Shown here: piece by piece, positions 1 to 5,608 of the stretch
Layout of the letters: each line of letters opens with the position of its first letter
Position numbering within the stretch: position 1 is the first letter of the stretch
Source: Clostridia bacterium
GTDB taxonomy: Bacteria; Bacillota; Clostridia; Oscillospirales; Acutalibacteraceae
Length of the DNA: 7,162 nt
Assembly (NCBI GenBank): GCA_017631745.1
Contig: JAGBSR010000138.1
Coordinates: forward strand, 1 to 7,162
Direction: 5' to 3'
Translations under genes and position numbers: made by a program
Notes under the pieces: generated by a model
What the model was told of the DNA's origin: nothing
Seen by the model: the letters and a program-made list of their open reading frames with translations, nothing else
The model's database searches: none

Positions 1-167
1 AAACGACCGCATCTGAATCTGAGGATAAGCTCTTCACTGCCCTGCTGTGATACAAGACAAGCAGAGCTGAGCTTGTTGAAAATCTTAGAGGAAACTATAA
101 AGCCTTTTTCAATAAAAAGAGTCTTTCTGATAATTGCATTTTCTATAATGACTGAGTTGCTGTTCAT
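1..167 (-). CDS. Partial CDS (N-terminal 55 aa), possibly a glycoside hydrolase
   Basis: An open frame starts at an ATG (165-167) and runs without a stop to the left edge, giving 55 residues; the 3' part lies outside the window. It lies 13 bases downstream of the hydrolase stop codon, and an AAGGAAG ribosome binding site directly follows that stop, so the two genes look like one operon. The N-terminus (MNSNSVIIENAIIRKTLF, then FIVSSKIFNK and GSEELILRF) vaguely recalls the beta-sandwich N-terminus of GH36-type alpha-galactosidases, with an 'IEN..I+R' strand followed by an 'S..+NK' strand. That resemblance is from memory and weak. The existence of the gene is better supported than its function. 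No catalytic region is visible. Confidence 0.6.
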   Translation of the reverse strand, partial: MNSNSVIIENAIIRKTLFIEKGFIVSSKIFNKLSSACLVSQQGSEELILRFRCGR

Positions 168-180
168 AAAAATCTTCCTT

Positions 181-1116
181 TTATTTTATAACTGTTTCAA
201 TCCAACCGAGCACATCCTTGCATACTGTGTCGAAGCAAGCACTTTCGTTGAGTATCTCGTGACGGGCATCGGGATAAAGAATCTTTTTAAAATTGGTTTT
301 GCCTGCCGCCTTAAGCATATCGCAGACCTGGTCAATACCCTTTGAATAGTTGCAGACGGGGTCCATTGCACCCGAGATAATAAGCACGGGAAGCTCTTTT
401 GAAAGGCCTGCAAACCATTCCTTTGAAGAAACATATGCAAGAAGTGAGAAAAGGTCTCTGTAGCCTGCAGCGGTGAAAAGGAAGCCGCAAAGCTCATCTG
501 CAATGTATTTATCAACCTGGAAGTTGTCTCTTGAGAGCCAGTCGAAGGCTGTTCTGCCCTCAAACTTTGAATTGTATGTACCGAAGCCTACTTTATCGAT
601 AAGCTTGCTCTTATAGTGGTCGCCCTTTAATTTAATAATAAGGTTTGTCAGCATAATGCCTGCACCTGCAGCAGGGTTGGGGCCGGCGGTGCCGCAGTAA
701 ATTGCACCGTCGATTTCGCCCGCGTACTTAGCACTGTAAGCTCTTGCAACAAATGAGCCCATTGAGTGGCCGAAAAAGATATAGGGCTTGCCGGGGTTTT
801 CAGCCTTTGCTATTTTTGTCAGCTCGTGGCAGTCTTCGACAAAATGCTTCCAACCGTCCTGCTTGCCGAAATAACCGAGCTCATTTTTATCCTTGATGCT
901 TGCGCCGTGACCCAGGTGGTCGTTGATATAAACAGCCACACCGTTATCGCAGAGCACATCGGCAAAAGCCTCGTATCTTTCAAGATGCTCAGCCATACCG
1001 TGAGCTATCTGAAGCACTGTTTTTACCTCACCGTTTTCGGGAAGATATGAAGCGCAGTGAATATCGGCTAAGCCTGATACCGATGCGAAAGTGAATTCCT
1101 TTTTAATGTATGACAT
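181..1116 (-). CDS. Alpha/beta hydrolase, monoacylglycerol lipase-like (serine aminopeptidase S33 type)
   Basis: This 311-aa cytoplasmic hydrolase has no signal peptide. The alpha/beta hydrolase landmarks occur in order: an HG oxyanion-hole motif (AHGMAEH, residues 39-40), the DHLGHGAS segment (67-73) typical of monoacylglycerol/lysophospholipase relatives, and the nucleophile elbow GHSMGS with Ser118. The likely catalytic Asp252 (SGAMDPV) and His286 (DARHEIL) complete the triad. Length is normal for the family, so the gene looks intact. The start is supported by a GGAGGAG site 8 bases upstream of the ATG. The likely reaction is ester hydrolysis of monoacylglycerols or lysophospholipids; the substrate cannot be read from the sequence. 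The gene is divergent from the small membrane protein gene at 1394 and is followed closely by the partial gene at the left edge. Confidence 0.9.
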   Translation of the reverse strand: MSYIKKEFTFASVSGLADIHCASYLPENGEVKTVLQIAHGMAEHLERYEAFADVLCDNGVAVYINDHLGHGASIKDKNELGYFGKQDGWKHFVEDCHELTKIAKAENPGKPYIFFGHSMGSFVARAYSAKYAGEIDGAIYCGTAGPNPAAGAGIMLTNLIIKLKGDHYKSKLIDKVGFGTYNSKFEGRTAFDWLSRDNFQVDKYIADELCGFLFTAAGYRDLFSLLAYVSSKEWFAGLSKELPVLIISGAMDPVCNYSKGIDQVCDMLKAAGKTNFKKILYPDARHEILNESACFDTVCKDVLGWIETVIK

Positions 1117-1139
1117 ATTAACTCCTCCGTCTGAATAAA

Positions 1140-1158
1140 ATTATACAGTATAATTATA
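1140..1158 (-). promoter_or_regulatory. Candidate -10 elements for the hydrolase gene
   Basis: Two perfect TATAAT hexamers lie on the minus strand, at 1140-1145 and 1153-1158, 24 and 37 bases upstream of the hydrolase ATG. Neither has a convincing -35 at 16-18 bases. This is an AT-rich stretch, so one or both could be chance. Confidence 0.35.
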
Positions 1159-1278
1159 TCACACACTAAATGATATTTCACTATTTTTATGAAAATGTCC
1201 CGATGTCAAAATAAACAAAATTACGACTTTATTTTTGCCAATAAAAAACAGCCTTTTTGTCGAATTTTAAGCTAAGTC

Positions 1279-1310
1279 CGTTTATTTGGACATAAAATTA
1301 AAAATAAACG
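1279..1310. repeat. 9-bp inverted repeat upstream of the 77-aa gene promoter
   Basis: CGTTTATTT (1279-1287) and AAATAAACG (1302-1310) are perfect inverted repeats separated by 14 bases. They end 10 bases before the -35 hexamer. No T-tract follows the right arm in the plus direction. This could be a regulator site or a DNA structure; function is unknown. Confidence 0.5.
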
Positions 1311-1313
1311 AAC

Positions 1314-1329
1314 ATTTGTCTTGACAAAT
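1314..1329. promoter_or_regulatory. 7-bp palindrome overlapping the -35 box (possible operator)
   Basis: ATTTGTC, TT, GACAAAT form a perfect 7-bp inverted repeat that covers the -35 hexamer TTGACA (1321-1326). The preceding CGAAC (1309-1313) also makes this a poor LexA-like half-site, GAAC-N4-GTCT, with two mismatches in the right half. Confidence 0.45.
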
Positions 1330-1348
1330 TAATCCAATGGTGTATAAT
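1321..1348 (+). promoter_or_regulatory. Sigma-A promoter of the 77-aa membrane protein gene
   Basis: A perfect TTGACA (1321-1326) and a perfect TATAAT (1343-1348) are separated by 16 bp. Transcription should start near 1355. This is the strongest promoter on consensus grounds in the window and suggests tight repression or high expression. Confidence 0.85.
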
Positions 1349-1363
1349 AGAACCATAGAAACA

Positions 1364-1375
1364 GAACGAATGTTC
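1364..1375. promoter_or_regulatory. LexA (SOS) box
   Basis: GAACGAATGTTC matches the Firmicute LexA core GAAC-RNRY-GTTY at every position (spacer GAAT fits R-N-R-Y). With flanks, AGAAC and GTTCT form a 5-bp inverted repeat. It lies just downstream of the predicted start site, between the -10 and the ribosome binding site, where a bound repressor would block transcription. Binding is inferred from the motif only. Confidence 0.65.
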
Positions 1376-1393
1376 TTTTAGGAGGTACACATC

Positions 1394-1627
1394 ATGGTAG
1401 AACTTTTCAGCAACTTTACAAGCACACTTGTTATCGTAGGAGTTATCCTCGCCCTGGGCATCATCTTTGAAAAACAGCTTATTGCTCTTGAAGATAAGTT
1501 TGATGCTTACATTGCTTCTCTTCGCAAAAACAGCAAGCCTCAGGCCGTACCCGCCAAAGCGCAGAAAAAGACTGCAACAAAGCAGCCGGCTAAGAAGCAG
1601 GGCGAATGGAAGGGCTTCGCAGCATAA
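1394..1627 (+). CDS. Small single-pass membrane protein with basic tail, putatively SOS-regulated
   Basis: This 77-aa protein has one hydrophobic segment at about residues 11-25 (TLVIVGVILALGIIF). A short amphipathic stretch follows, to about residue 45. The tail is rich in Lys, Ala, Pro and Gln and ends in GEWKGFAA. The short N-terminus and strongly basic tail predict N-out/C-in orientation. An AGGAGGT site lies 8 bases before the ATG. I do not recognise a family. A LexA box in its leader makes an SOS role possible. Small membrane-anchored SOS proteins such as Bacillus YneA block division, but no LysM domain or sequence similarity to YneA is visible. It lies 77 bp upstream of the pseudokinase gene, whose juxtamembrane linker has a similar Lys/Ala/Pro composition. 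Confidence 0.8.
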   Translation: MVELFSNFTSTLVIVGVILALGIIFEKQLIALEDKFDAYIASLRKNSKPQAVPAKAQKKTATKQPAKKQGEWKGFAA

Positions 1628-1637
1628 CAGATATGTC

Positions 1638-1666
1638 TTGACTTTTTACATAAAATTCGTTAAAAT
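1638..1666 (+). promoter_or_regulatory. Promoter of the zinc-ribbon/PASTA pseudokinase gene
   Basis: TTGACT (1638-1643), 17-bp spacer, TAAAAT (1661-1666). Each hexamer has one departure from consensus. It sits in the 77-bp gap between the two plus-strand genes. No terminator is seen between them, so read-through from the upstream gene is also possible. Confidence 0.65.
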
Positions 1667-1704
1667 TAACAGTGTATGAAAGTTAAAAGTCAGGAGGTTT
1701 TCAA

Positions 1705-3561
1705 ATGACTGAAAACAAAAATTACTGTATGGGATGTATGAAAGAAATATCACCCGATGAAACAATTTGTCCCCATTGCAGTTATAATTCTCTCGCATCA
1801 CAGACAGCGCCTTTCTTAGGTAAGGGCAACATCATTTCGGGCAAATATCTCGTTGGCAAGGTTGAGTCCTTTTCTGTTGACTCAATAACTTACATAGGCC
1901 TTGATACCGAAACAGGTACAACCGTAAACATTATCGAGTTTTACCCCGAAAAGATTGTCAGCCGACCCATCAACACCTCTCAGGTCAACATCAAAAGCGG
2001 TTACGAAGAGATGTTCAGAGCAACTCTTCAGAGCTTTATCGACTTATGGACAGACCTTAAGGAAACTACGGGCTTTGCCTGTCTGCCTCAGGTAACAGAT
2101 ATTCTTCTTTACAATGCAACTGCTTATGCTGTCTGCAGATATAAGGACTATATTACCCTCGAGTCATATTTCAAAGAGAAACCTCCCCTTTCCCCCAAAA
2201 AGGCAATCAGCGCCTTCAAGGGAATTGCTATGGCTTTGAAAAAGCTTCACTCCATCGGCGTTATCCACGGCTCAATATCACCCAAGAGTGTATTCGTAGG
2301 TGCCGACGGTAAGATTCACCTGGGCAGATTCACTATAAAGCAGTGCCACAGTGTCAACACCGAGCTCAGAGCAAGACCCATTTCTGGCTTCGCTCCCCTT
2401 GAGCTTTACGGCGACGAGCCTCAGGCAGGCCCCCACAGCGATATATATTCCTTTATGGCTCTTCTCTATTATGCAATCACCGGCACCGTACCTGCCGACA
2501 GCACCAAGAGAGCAGTCAAGGATGAAATGATACTCCCCTCTCAGGTTGCAGAAAAGCTTGCTGATAACGAGGTCTCAGCCATCATCAGAGGTCTCGCCGT
2601 ACAGAATGAAAACCGCATCTCAGATGTAGGTGAGCTTATGGCAATACTTTACGCGCCTAAGGCAGTTCAGCAAAGAACACCTCAGAGCCCGAGACCCGTA
2701 CCCGTAAAAAAGACCGCAGAAAAGCAGCCTAAAGAAAAGAAGGCTGTGCCTGCAGTAAAGGCAGAAAAAAATCCCAAGGCAAAGCCCGATCCCGTTAAAA
2801 AAGCCAAGGCTGCCAAGGAGCCGAAAAAGAGCTCTGCCTCCAACAATATCATTCCTGTTATGGCAGCTACCTTCGGCGGTGTGATTGTTGCTTGCTTTGT
2901 TATTTTCAGCATCCTTTACACAACCGTGCTTTATAAAAACTATGATATCCCCTTTATGAACAGTATGTATTCTTCACTTTCTTTCCTGCCTATGAATAAA
3001 GAAGCGGAAGATGTCAATAATGATTACAGCAACACCACAACAACGCAGAGTGACACCGATTACGAGCGTTCTTATGTGACCGTTCCCGATTTCAGTGTCT
3101 ACACCTACGACAGCATTCAGACCAACGAGGTGTTTAACCGCAACTTTACAATCAAATACAAATTGCAGGCAAGCAAGACTTATGAAAAAAATGCGGTTAT
3201 AAGCCAGTCTCTCACAGCAGGCGAAAGTGTTCTCAGCGGTACTGAGATCACTATTGTTATCAGCGAGGGCATCGCTCAGATTGAGCTTATCGATGTTATC
3301 GGTATGCCTTATCAGGCTGCCAAGGAAAAGCTTGAGCATGCAGGCTTCATCGTAAAGCAGGAGCTTCGTAAAAACGACGGCAGTCAGCCCGAGGGTGAAG
3401 TTTTCCTTATGAGTAAGGTTGCAGGTCTTGAATTTGACGAGGGCACAGAAATTGTGCTGAGTGTGTGGGACGAAGCTGAAACAACCACAGAAAATTCTGA
3501 GGAAGATGAAGAGTCCACCACCAAGAAAAAAGAGACAACAACAAAGAAAACTGAAGACTGA
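1705..3561 (+). CDS. Zinc-ribbon / pseudokinase / transmembrane / 2x PASTA protein
   Basis: This 618-aa protein has five regions. Residues 8-25 are a CxxC-CxxC zinc ribbon (Cys 8, 11, 22, 25). A Ser/Thr-kinase-like domain spans about 45-320, followed by a basic linker (about 324-379) and a TM helix (about 382-405). The extracellular part has two PASTA repeats (about 457-522 and 525-588), then an acidic/Thr/Lys tail. Its layout recalls the Firmicute PASTA kinases PrkC and Stk1, which sense cell-wall fragments. Catalysis looks lost: the VAIK position reads VNII (74-77), HRD..KPEN reads HGS..SPKS (188-195), and the DFG region reads HLGRF (205-209). The APE-like segment APLELY (230-235) and the SDIYSF helix remain, so the fold is probably intact. 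I infer a pseudokinase scaffold or sensor linking wall state to an intracellular partner. AGGAGG lies 7 bases before the ATG. Confidence 0.85.
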   Translation: MTENKNYCMGCMKEISPDETICPHCSYNSLASQTAPFLGKGNIISGKYLVGKVESFSVDSITYIGLDTETGTTVNIIEFYPEKIVSRPINTSQVNIKSGYEEMFRATLQSFIDLWTDLKETTGFACLPQVTDILLYNATAYAVCRYKDYITLESYFKEKPPLSPKKAISAFKGIAMALKKLHSIGVIHGSISPKSVFVGADGKIHLGRFTIKQCHSVNTELRARPISGFAPLELYGDEPQAGPHSDIYSFMALLYYAITGTVPADSTKRAVKDEMILPSQVAEKLADNEVSAIIRGLAVQNENRISDVGELMAILYAPKAVQQRTPQSPRPVPVKKTAEKQPKEKKAVPAVKAEKNPKAKPDPVKKAKAAKEPKKSSASNNIIPVMAATFGGVIVACFVIFSILYTTVLYKNYDIPFMNSMYSSLSFLPMNKEAEDVNNDYSNTTTTQSDTDYERSYVTVPDFSVYTYDSIQTNEVFNRNFTIKYKLQASKTYEKNAVISQSLTAGESVLSGTEITIVISEGIAQIELIDVIGMPYQAAKEKLEHAGFIVKQELRKNDGSQPEGEVFLMSKVAGLEFDEGTEIVLSVWDEAETTTENSEEDEESTTKKKETTTKKTED

Positions 3562-3582
3562 TAATTAATCTTAAGTTTTTTT
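3551..3582 (+). terminator. Weak candidate terminator after the pseudokinase gene
   Basis: CTGAAGA (3551-3557) and TCTTAAG (3569-3575) pair with one mismatch over an 11-base loop, followed by seven T's (3576-3582). The stem is AT-rich and overlaps the end of the reading frame, so efficiency is doubtful. Confidence 0.4.
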
Positions 3583-3592
3583 GAAAAAGGTA

Positions 3593-3621
3593 TTGACTTT
3601 CTCAAATGAATAGTATATAAT
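3593..3621 (+). promoter_or_regulatory. Promoter of tRNA-fMet
   Basis: TTGACT (3593-3598), 17-bp spacer, perfect TATAAT (3616-3621). The predicted start lies about 20 bases before the mature tRNA 5' end, a normal short leader for RNase P processing. Confidence 0.85.
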
Positions 3622-3641
3622 AACTAAGCACTTGAGAAAGT
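3596..3641. repeat. 10-bp inverted repeat bracketing the tRNA-fMet promoter
   Basis: ACTTTCTCAA (3596-3605) and TTGAGAAAGT (3632-3641) are perfect inverted repeats. The left arm overlaps the end of the -35, and the right arm lies in the transcribed leader. The -10 sits in the 26-base interval. This may be a paired operator or a coincidence in AT-rich DNA. Confidence 0.5.
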
Positions 3642-3648
3642 GATATAT

Positions 3649-3725
3649 CGCGGAGTGGAGCAACCCGGTAGCTCGTCGGGCTCATAACCCGGAGGTTGCA
3701 GGTTCAAATCCTGTCTCCGCAACCA
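3649..3725 (+). tRNA. Initiator tRNA-fMet (CAU)
   Basis: A complete 77-nt cloverleaf with encoded CCA. The anticodon CAT is at 3683-3685 in a 7-base loop (CTCATAA). Initiator features are present: the unpaired C1 opposite A72 at the top of the acceptor stem (CGCGGAG against CTCCGCA), and three consecutive G-C pairs at the base of the anticodon loop (GGG/CCC). T-loop TTCAAAT is at 3703-3709. It has its own promoter upstream and an intrinsic terminator immediately downstream. Parts of its 3' end are duplicated twice further downstream. Confidence 0.96.
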
Positions 3726-3729
3726 GCTA

Positions 3730-3765
3730 AAAGTACTCACCTTATGGTGGGTACTTTGCTTTTTA
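3730..3765 (+). terminator. Intrinsic terminator of tRNA-fMet
   Basis: Stem AAAGTACTCACC (3730-3741) with GGTGGGTACTTT (3746-3757): 12 bp including one T-G wobble, TTAT loop, then GCTTTTT. It starts five bases after the CCA end. Confidence 0.88.
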
Positions 3766-3780
3766 TATTTCAAACTTAAT

Positions 3781-3873
3781 CAGGATTTGAAGTAGGAGCG
3801 GTAGTGAATCGATGTCCGGTGGACATCGAGAGCCGCGAATGACCGAGCACCGCAGTGCGAGAGTCAAATCCTG
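3781..3873 (+). repeat. tRNA-tail hairpin element, copy 1 (fMet locus)
   Basis: This 93-bp element is bounded by perfect 10-bp inverted repeats, CAGGATTTGA (3781-3790) and TCAAATCCTG (3864-3873). The right end is identical to the tRNA-fMet T-arm; the left end is its antisense. Inside is a 9-bp hairpin TCGATGTCC/GGACATCGA with loop GGT (3809-3829), flanked by GCGG/CCGC that can pair around it. A short GCAC-CGCA-GTGC hairpin follows. It is more GC-rich than the flanking linkers. No convincing coding capacity is seen. It is probably a small non-autonomous or structured-RNA element. Confidence 0.8.
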
Positions 3874-3891
3874 TCTGATGCAACCAGCTAA

Positions 3892-3924
3892 AAGTACTCA
3901 CCTTATGGTGGGTACTTGTTTTTT
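3892..3924 (+). terminator. Duplicated tRNA-fMet terminator, copy 2
   Basis: The same hairpin as the tRNA terminator, stem 3892-3902 with 3907-3917 and loop TTAT, followed by G and six T's. It would end any transcript that crosses element copy 1. Confidence 0.85.
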
Positions 3925-3940
3925 ATATTTCAAACTTAAT

Positions 3941-4033
3941 CAGGATTTGAAGTAGGAGCGATAGTGAATCGATGTCCGGTGGACATCGAGAGCCGCGAAT
4001 GACCGAGCACCGCAGTGCGAGAGTCAAATCCTG
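3941..4033 (+). repeat. tRNA-tail hairpin element, copy 2 (fMet locus)
   Basis: Identical to copy 1 except for one base (G at 3801 is A at 3961). That base falls in the GCGG arm and weakens its pairing with CCGC. The inverted repeats (3941-3950 and 4024-4033) and central hairpin (3969-3989) are intact. The near-identity points to a recent tandem duplication. Confidence 0.8.
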
Positions 4034-4050
4034 TCTCCGCAACCAGCTAA

Positions 4051-4084
4051 AAGTACTCACCTTATGGTGGGTACTTGTTTTTTT
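4051..4084 (+). terminator. Duplicated tRNA-fMet terminator, copy 3
   Basis: Stem 4051-4061 with 4066-4076, loop TTAT, followed by G and a run of seven T's (4078-4084). It closes the array. Confidence 0.85.
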
Positions 4085-4104
4085 CTCACATATTAATACA
4101 TCAC

Positions 4105-4137
4105 AATAAAAAAGTACCTGCCATAAGCAAGTACTTT
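4105..4137 (-). terminator. Terminator of the permease gene
   Basis: On the minus strand, AAAGTAC (4131-4137) pairs with GTACTTT (4111-4117), with an inner 3-bp stem after one mismatch, followed by a T-run (4105-4112 read in reverse). It lies just beyond the permease stop and shares the AAAGTAC/GTACTTT core with the tRNA terminators. Confidence 0.75.
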
Positions 4138-4142
4138 AATTT

Positions 4143-5252
4143 TTATACTATCATTTCAAAGCCGAGTAAAATCGCAAGGCCGATAATATTCGCCACGGTG
4201 AAGATGCCCAAAAACTTCATCACCCTTGCACCCTTCGTGTTCATATAAAGCTTTAAGGTGATAAGGCTTGCAAGTGATGCTATTGGTGTACCGAGTCCGC
4301 CGATATTTACACCCGAGAGAAGCTCTCTCCAATTATCCGTAAAGCCCGAAAGCAAAACTGCGGCAGGCACATTGCTTATAACCTGACTCGCACCCACAGA
4401 GGTCAGCAGAGTATTCTGTGAAAGAAGATTTTGCAGAAACCCTCTCACTGCCTCAACTCTGCCGATGTTTTCCGAGATGATGAAAAAGCACACAAAGGTC
4501 AGAAGCAACATATAGTCTATTCCCCCCAAGAGCTTTCTGTCGATTATCAGCAGTGCGATTATAAGTACGACGGTCGTCGCCTGATAGGGCACAACCCTGA
4601 AAACTGTAAGCAGACACAAAACAAAAAGCACCGCATAAACCGCCATCTTCTTACCCGAAGCGATGTTCTCTTTTTTAAGGCTCTGCTCGGGCAGTGACCT
4701 TGGCATAATCGGCAGGGTACACAAGCTCAGGCACACCAGACTCACGGCTGTCAGAGGCAATGTCACCGAAAAGAACTCCCCTGCCCCGAGATTGAATGCC
4801 GAGTATAAAAAGAGGTTCTGCGGATTACCTACGGGGGTTGCCATGCTGCCGAGGTTTGCCGCCACGGTCTGCATCACGATAATGGGGATGATGCTTTTTT
4901 CGCAGCCGAGACCTGACAGCAACAGCATTGTGAAGGGTACGAAAACAAGAAGTGCCACATCGTTTGTTACGAGCATCGAGGCAAAAAACGGCAATAAAAC
5001 CAAAGTCAGGCCAAGTACTCTGCCGTTTTTTATGTGCCTGAGCAGCTGATAGGTCAGCCACTTGAAGGCGCCCACGCTCTTGAAGCCTGCCACAACGCCC
5101 ATAAGGCTGAAAAGCAGACACAGCACACGAAAGTCTATGTATTCGATATATTCTGCGCTCGGCGGAATTAAAAACATTGTGATAACGGCGCACAGTGCGG
5201 AGATACACAGGACTGCCTCTTTTTTGACAAAAGTTTTGATTTTAACGAGCAT
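4143..5252 (-). CDS. SLC13 / ArsB-NhaD-like anion permease
   Basis: This 369-aa polytopic membrane protein has about ten hydrophobic segments. It is an ion-transporter-superfamily permease: TNDVALLVFVPF (96-107) and ANLGSMATPVGNPQN (132-146) are the paired signature hairpins of citrate/arsenite/Na+-H+ antiporter-type carriers. SNVPAAVLLS (293-302) is the matching motif in the second half. It probably moves a small anion or dicarboxylate across the cytoplasmic membrane; substrate is not decidable here. I chose the ATG at 5250-5252 because GAGGGG lies 7 bases upstream. An in-frame ATG at 5342 would overlap the regulator gene and run through this gene's own promoter. A promoter and palindrome immediately upstream suggest repressor control, and the neighbouring XRE gene on the same strand is one candidate. 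Confidence 0.88.
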   Translation of the reverse strand: MLVKIKTFVKKEAVLCISALCAVITMFLIPPSAEYIEYIDFRVLCLLFSLMGVVAGFKSVGAFKWLTYQLLRHIKNGRVLGLTLVLLPFFASMLVTNDVALLVFVPFTMLLLSGLGCEKSIIPIIVMQTVAANLGSMATPVGNPQNLFLYSAFNLGAGEFFSVTLPLTAVSLVCLSLCTLPIMPRSLPEQSLKKENIASGKKMAVYAVLFVLCLLTVFRVVPYQATTVVLIIALLIIDRKLLGGIDYMLLLTFVCFFIISENIGRVEAVRGFLQNLLSQNTLLTSVGASQVISNVPAAVLLSGFTDNWRELLSGVNIGGLGTPIASLASLITLKLYMNTKGARVMKFLGIFTVANIIGLAILLGFEMIV

Positions 5253-5259
5253 AATAAAC

Positions 5260-5282
5260 CCCTCAGATTGAATTTCTGAGGG
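5260..5282. promoter_or_regulatory. 8-bp palindrome at the permease start site (putative operator)
   Basis: CCCTCAGA (5260-5267) and TCTGAGGG (5275-5282) are perfect inverted repeats with a 7-base spacer. On the minus strand the palindrome begins right after the -10 box, covers the predicted start site and includes most of the GAGGGG ribosome binding site. Because transcription probably starts inside it, a DNA operator is likelier than an RNA hairpin that hides the ribosome binding site. Confidence 0.55.
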
Positions 5283-5283
5283 T

Positions 5284-5312
5284 ATTATAACAAATATGAA
5301 CGGAAAATCCAA
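5284..5312 (-). promoter_or_regulatory. Promoter of the permease gene
   Basis: On the minus strand: TTGGAT (5307-5312), 17-bp spacer, perfect TATAAT (5284-5289), about 32 bases before the ATG. It begins 14 bases after the end of the XRE gene. Confidence 0.65.
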
Positions 5313-5325
5313 GAATTTTTTCACA

Positions 5326-5490
5326 TTAATTTTTCTCTTCATATATTATTTCGCAGGTGCCACCCTTTGAAATGAAGTAGTCCTTCTCACACTTTGATAC
5401 GGTCTGTCTGACCACATTTAATTTATCTGCCAGTTGCTCCTGAGAGTACCCTTTTTGTTTTCTGAGTGTTTTGATGTTTTCGCTTAGCAT
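5326..5490 (-). CDS. Truncated XRE/Cro-type helix-turn-helix regulator
   Basis: This 54-aa protein begins MLSENIKTLRKQKGYSQEQL, a standard XRE domain start. Helices 1, 2 and the recognition helix (RQTVSK) are present. Homologues continue RQTVSKWEKG plus a fourth and fifth helix and an effector domain. Here Trp is replaced by Cys (residue 35) and the sequence switches after EKD to an unrelated tail ending in EIIYEEKN. I infer an internal deletion, leaving a remnant that may still fold poorly or may be a pseudogene. The start at 5488-5490 is supported by AGGAGG; an in-frame ATG at 5550 lies upstream of the -10 box and is rejected. It is immediately upstream of the permease on the same strand. 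Confidence 0.7.
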   Translation of the reverse strand: MLSENIKTLRKQKGYSQEQLADKLNVVRQTVSKCEKDYFISKGGTCEIIYEEKN

Positions 5491-5520
5491 ATTGCCTGCC
5501 TCCTTTGTTTTGATGGCTTC

Positions 5521-5550
5521 ATTATATACCCCAAAGTGCCGTTGCCGCAA
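5521..5550 (-). promoter_or_regulatory. Putative promoter of the XRE gene
   Basis: On the minus strand: TTGCGG (5545-5550), 18-bp spacer, perfect TATAAT (5521-5526), about 30 bases before the ATG. The -35 matches only its TTG. Confidence 0.5.
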
Positions 5551-5608
5551 GCAATGCAGATTAACATATTAGCAATCTAAACATTTTCACCTTAATTTTT
5601 AAAAACAG

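Larger units (their letters stand above)
3704..4045 (+). repeat. Tandem ~160-bp repeat built from tRNA-fMet 3' end, terminator and hairpin element
   Basis: The unit (tRNA 3' end, terminator hairpin, AT linker, 93-bp element) occurs in full twice, with a third tRNA end and terminator closing the array. The tRNA-end/terminator junction recurs at 3721, 3882 and 4041 (periods 161 and 159). From the T-loop onward, the tRNA 3' end (3704-3725) is copied exactly at 4024-4045. The internal copy (3864-3886) is degenerate, reading CTGATGC where the tRNA has CTCCGC. Exact outer and decayed inner copies resemble attachment-site duplications around a small insert, but no integrase is encoded. Confidence 0.85.

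Noticed and set aside
1..50. C-terminal tail of a plus-strand gene (frame 3, ending TGA at 48-50)
   Set aside because: Only 15 codons, and the same bases are covered by a minus-strand frame with a well-placed ribosome binding site; not decidable without the flank.
73..345. 90-aa plus-strand frame with a TTG start
   Set aside because: Mostly antisense to the hydrolase and to the left-edge gene; no ribosome binding site.
3704..4084. Possible CRISPR array
   Set aside because: Only two full units with a 160-bp period; the repeated unit is the whole 160 bp with no unique spacers, and no cas gene is present.
5260..5282. Riboswitch or RNA thermometer in the permease leader
   Set aside because: The leader is too short for a known riboswitch, and transcription probably starts inside the palindrome, so the 5' arm would not be in the RNA.
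5253..5342. Longer 399-aa start for the permease
   Set aside because: It would overlap the XRE gene end and include the permease's own promoter and palindrome; the ATG at 5252 has a GAGGGG site and begins just before the first membrane helix.
5551..5608. AT-rich gap between the XRE promoter and the tRNA-Pro promoter
   Set aside because: A weak GATT...AATC symmetry is visible but the arms are too short and imperfect to call a site.
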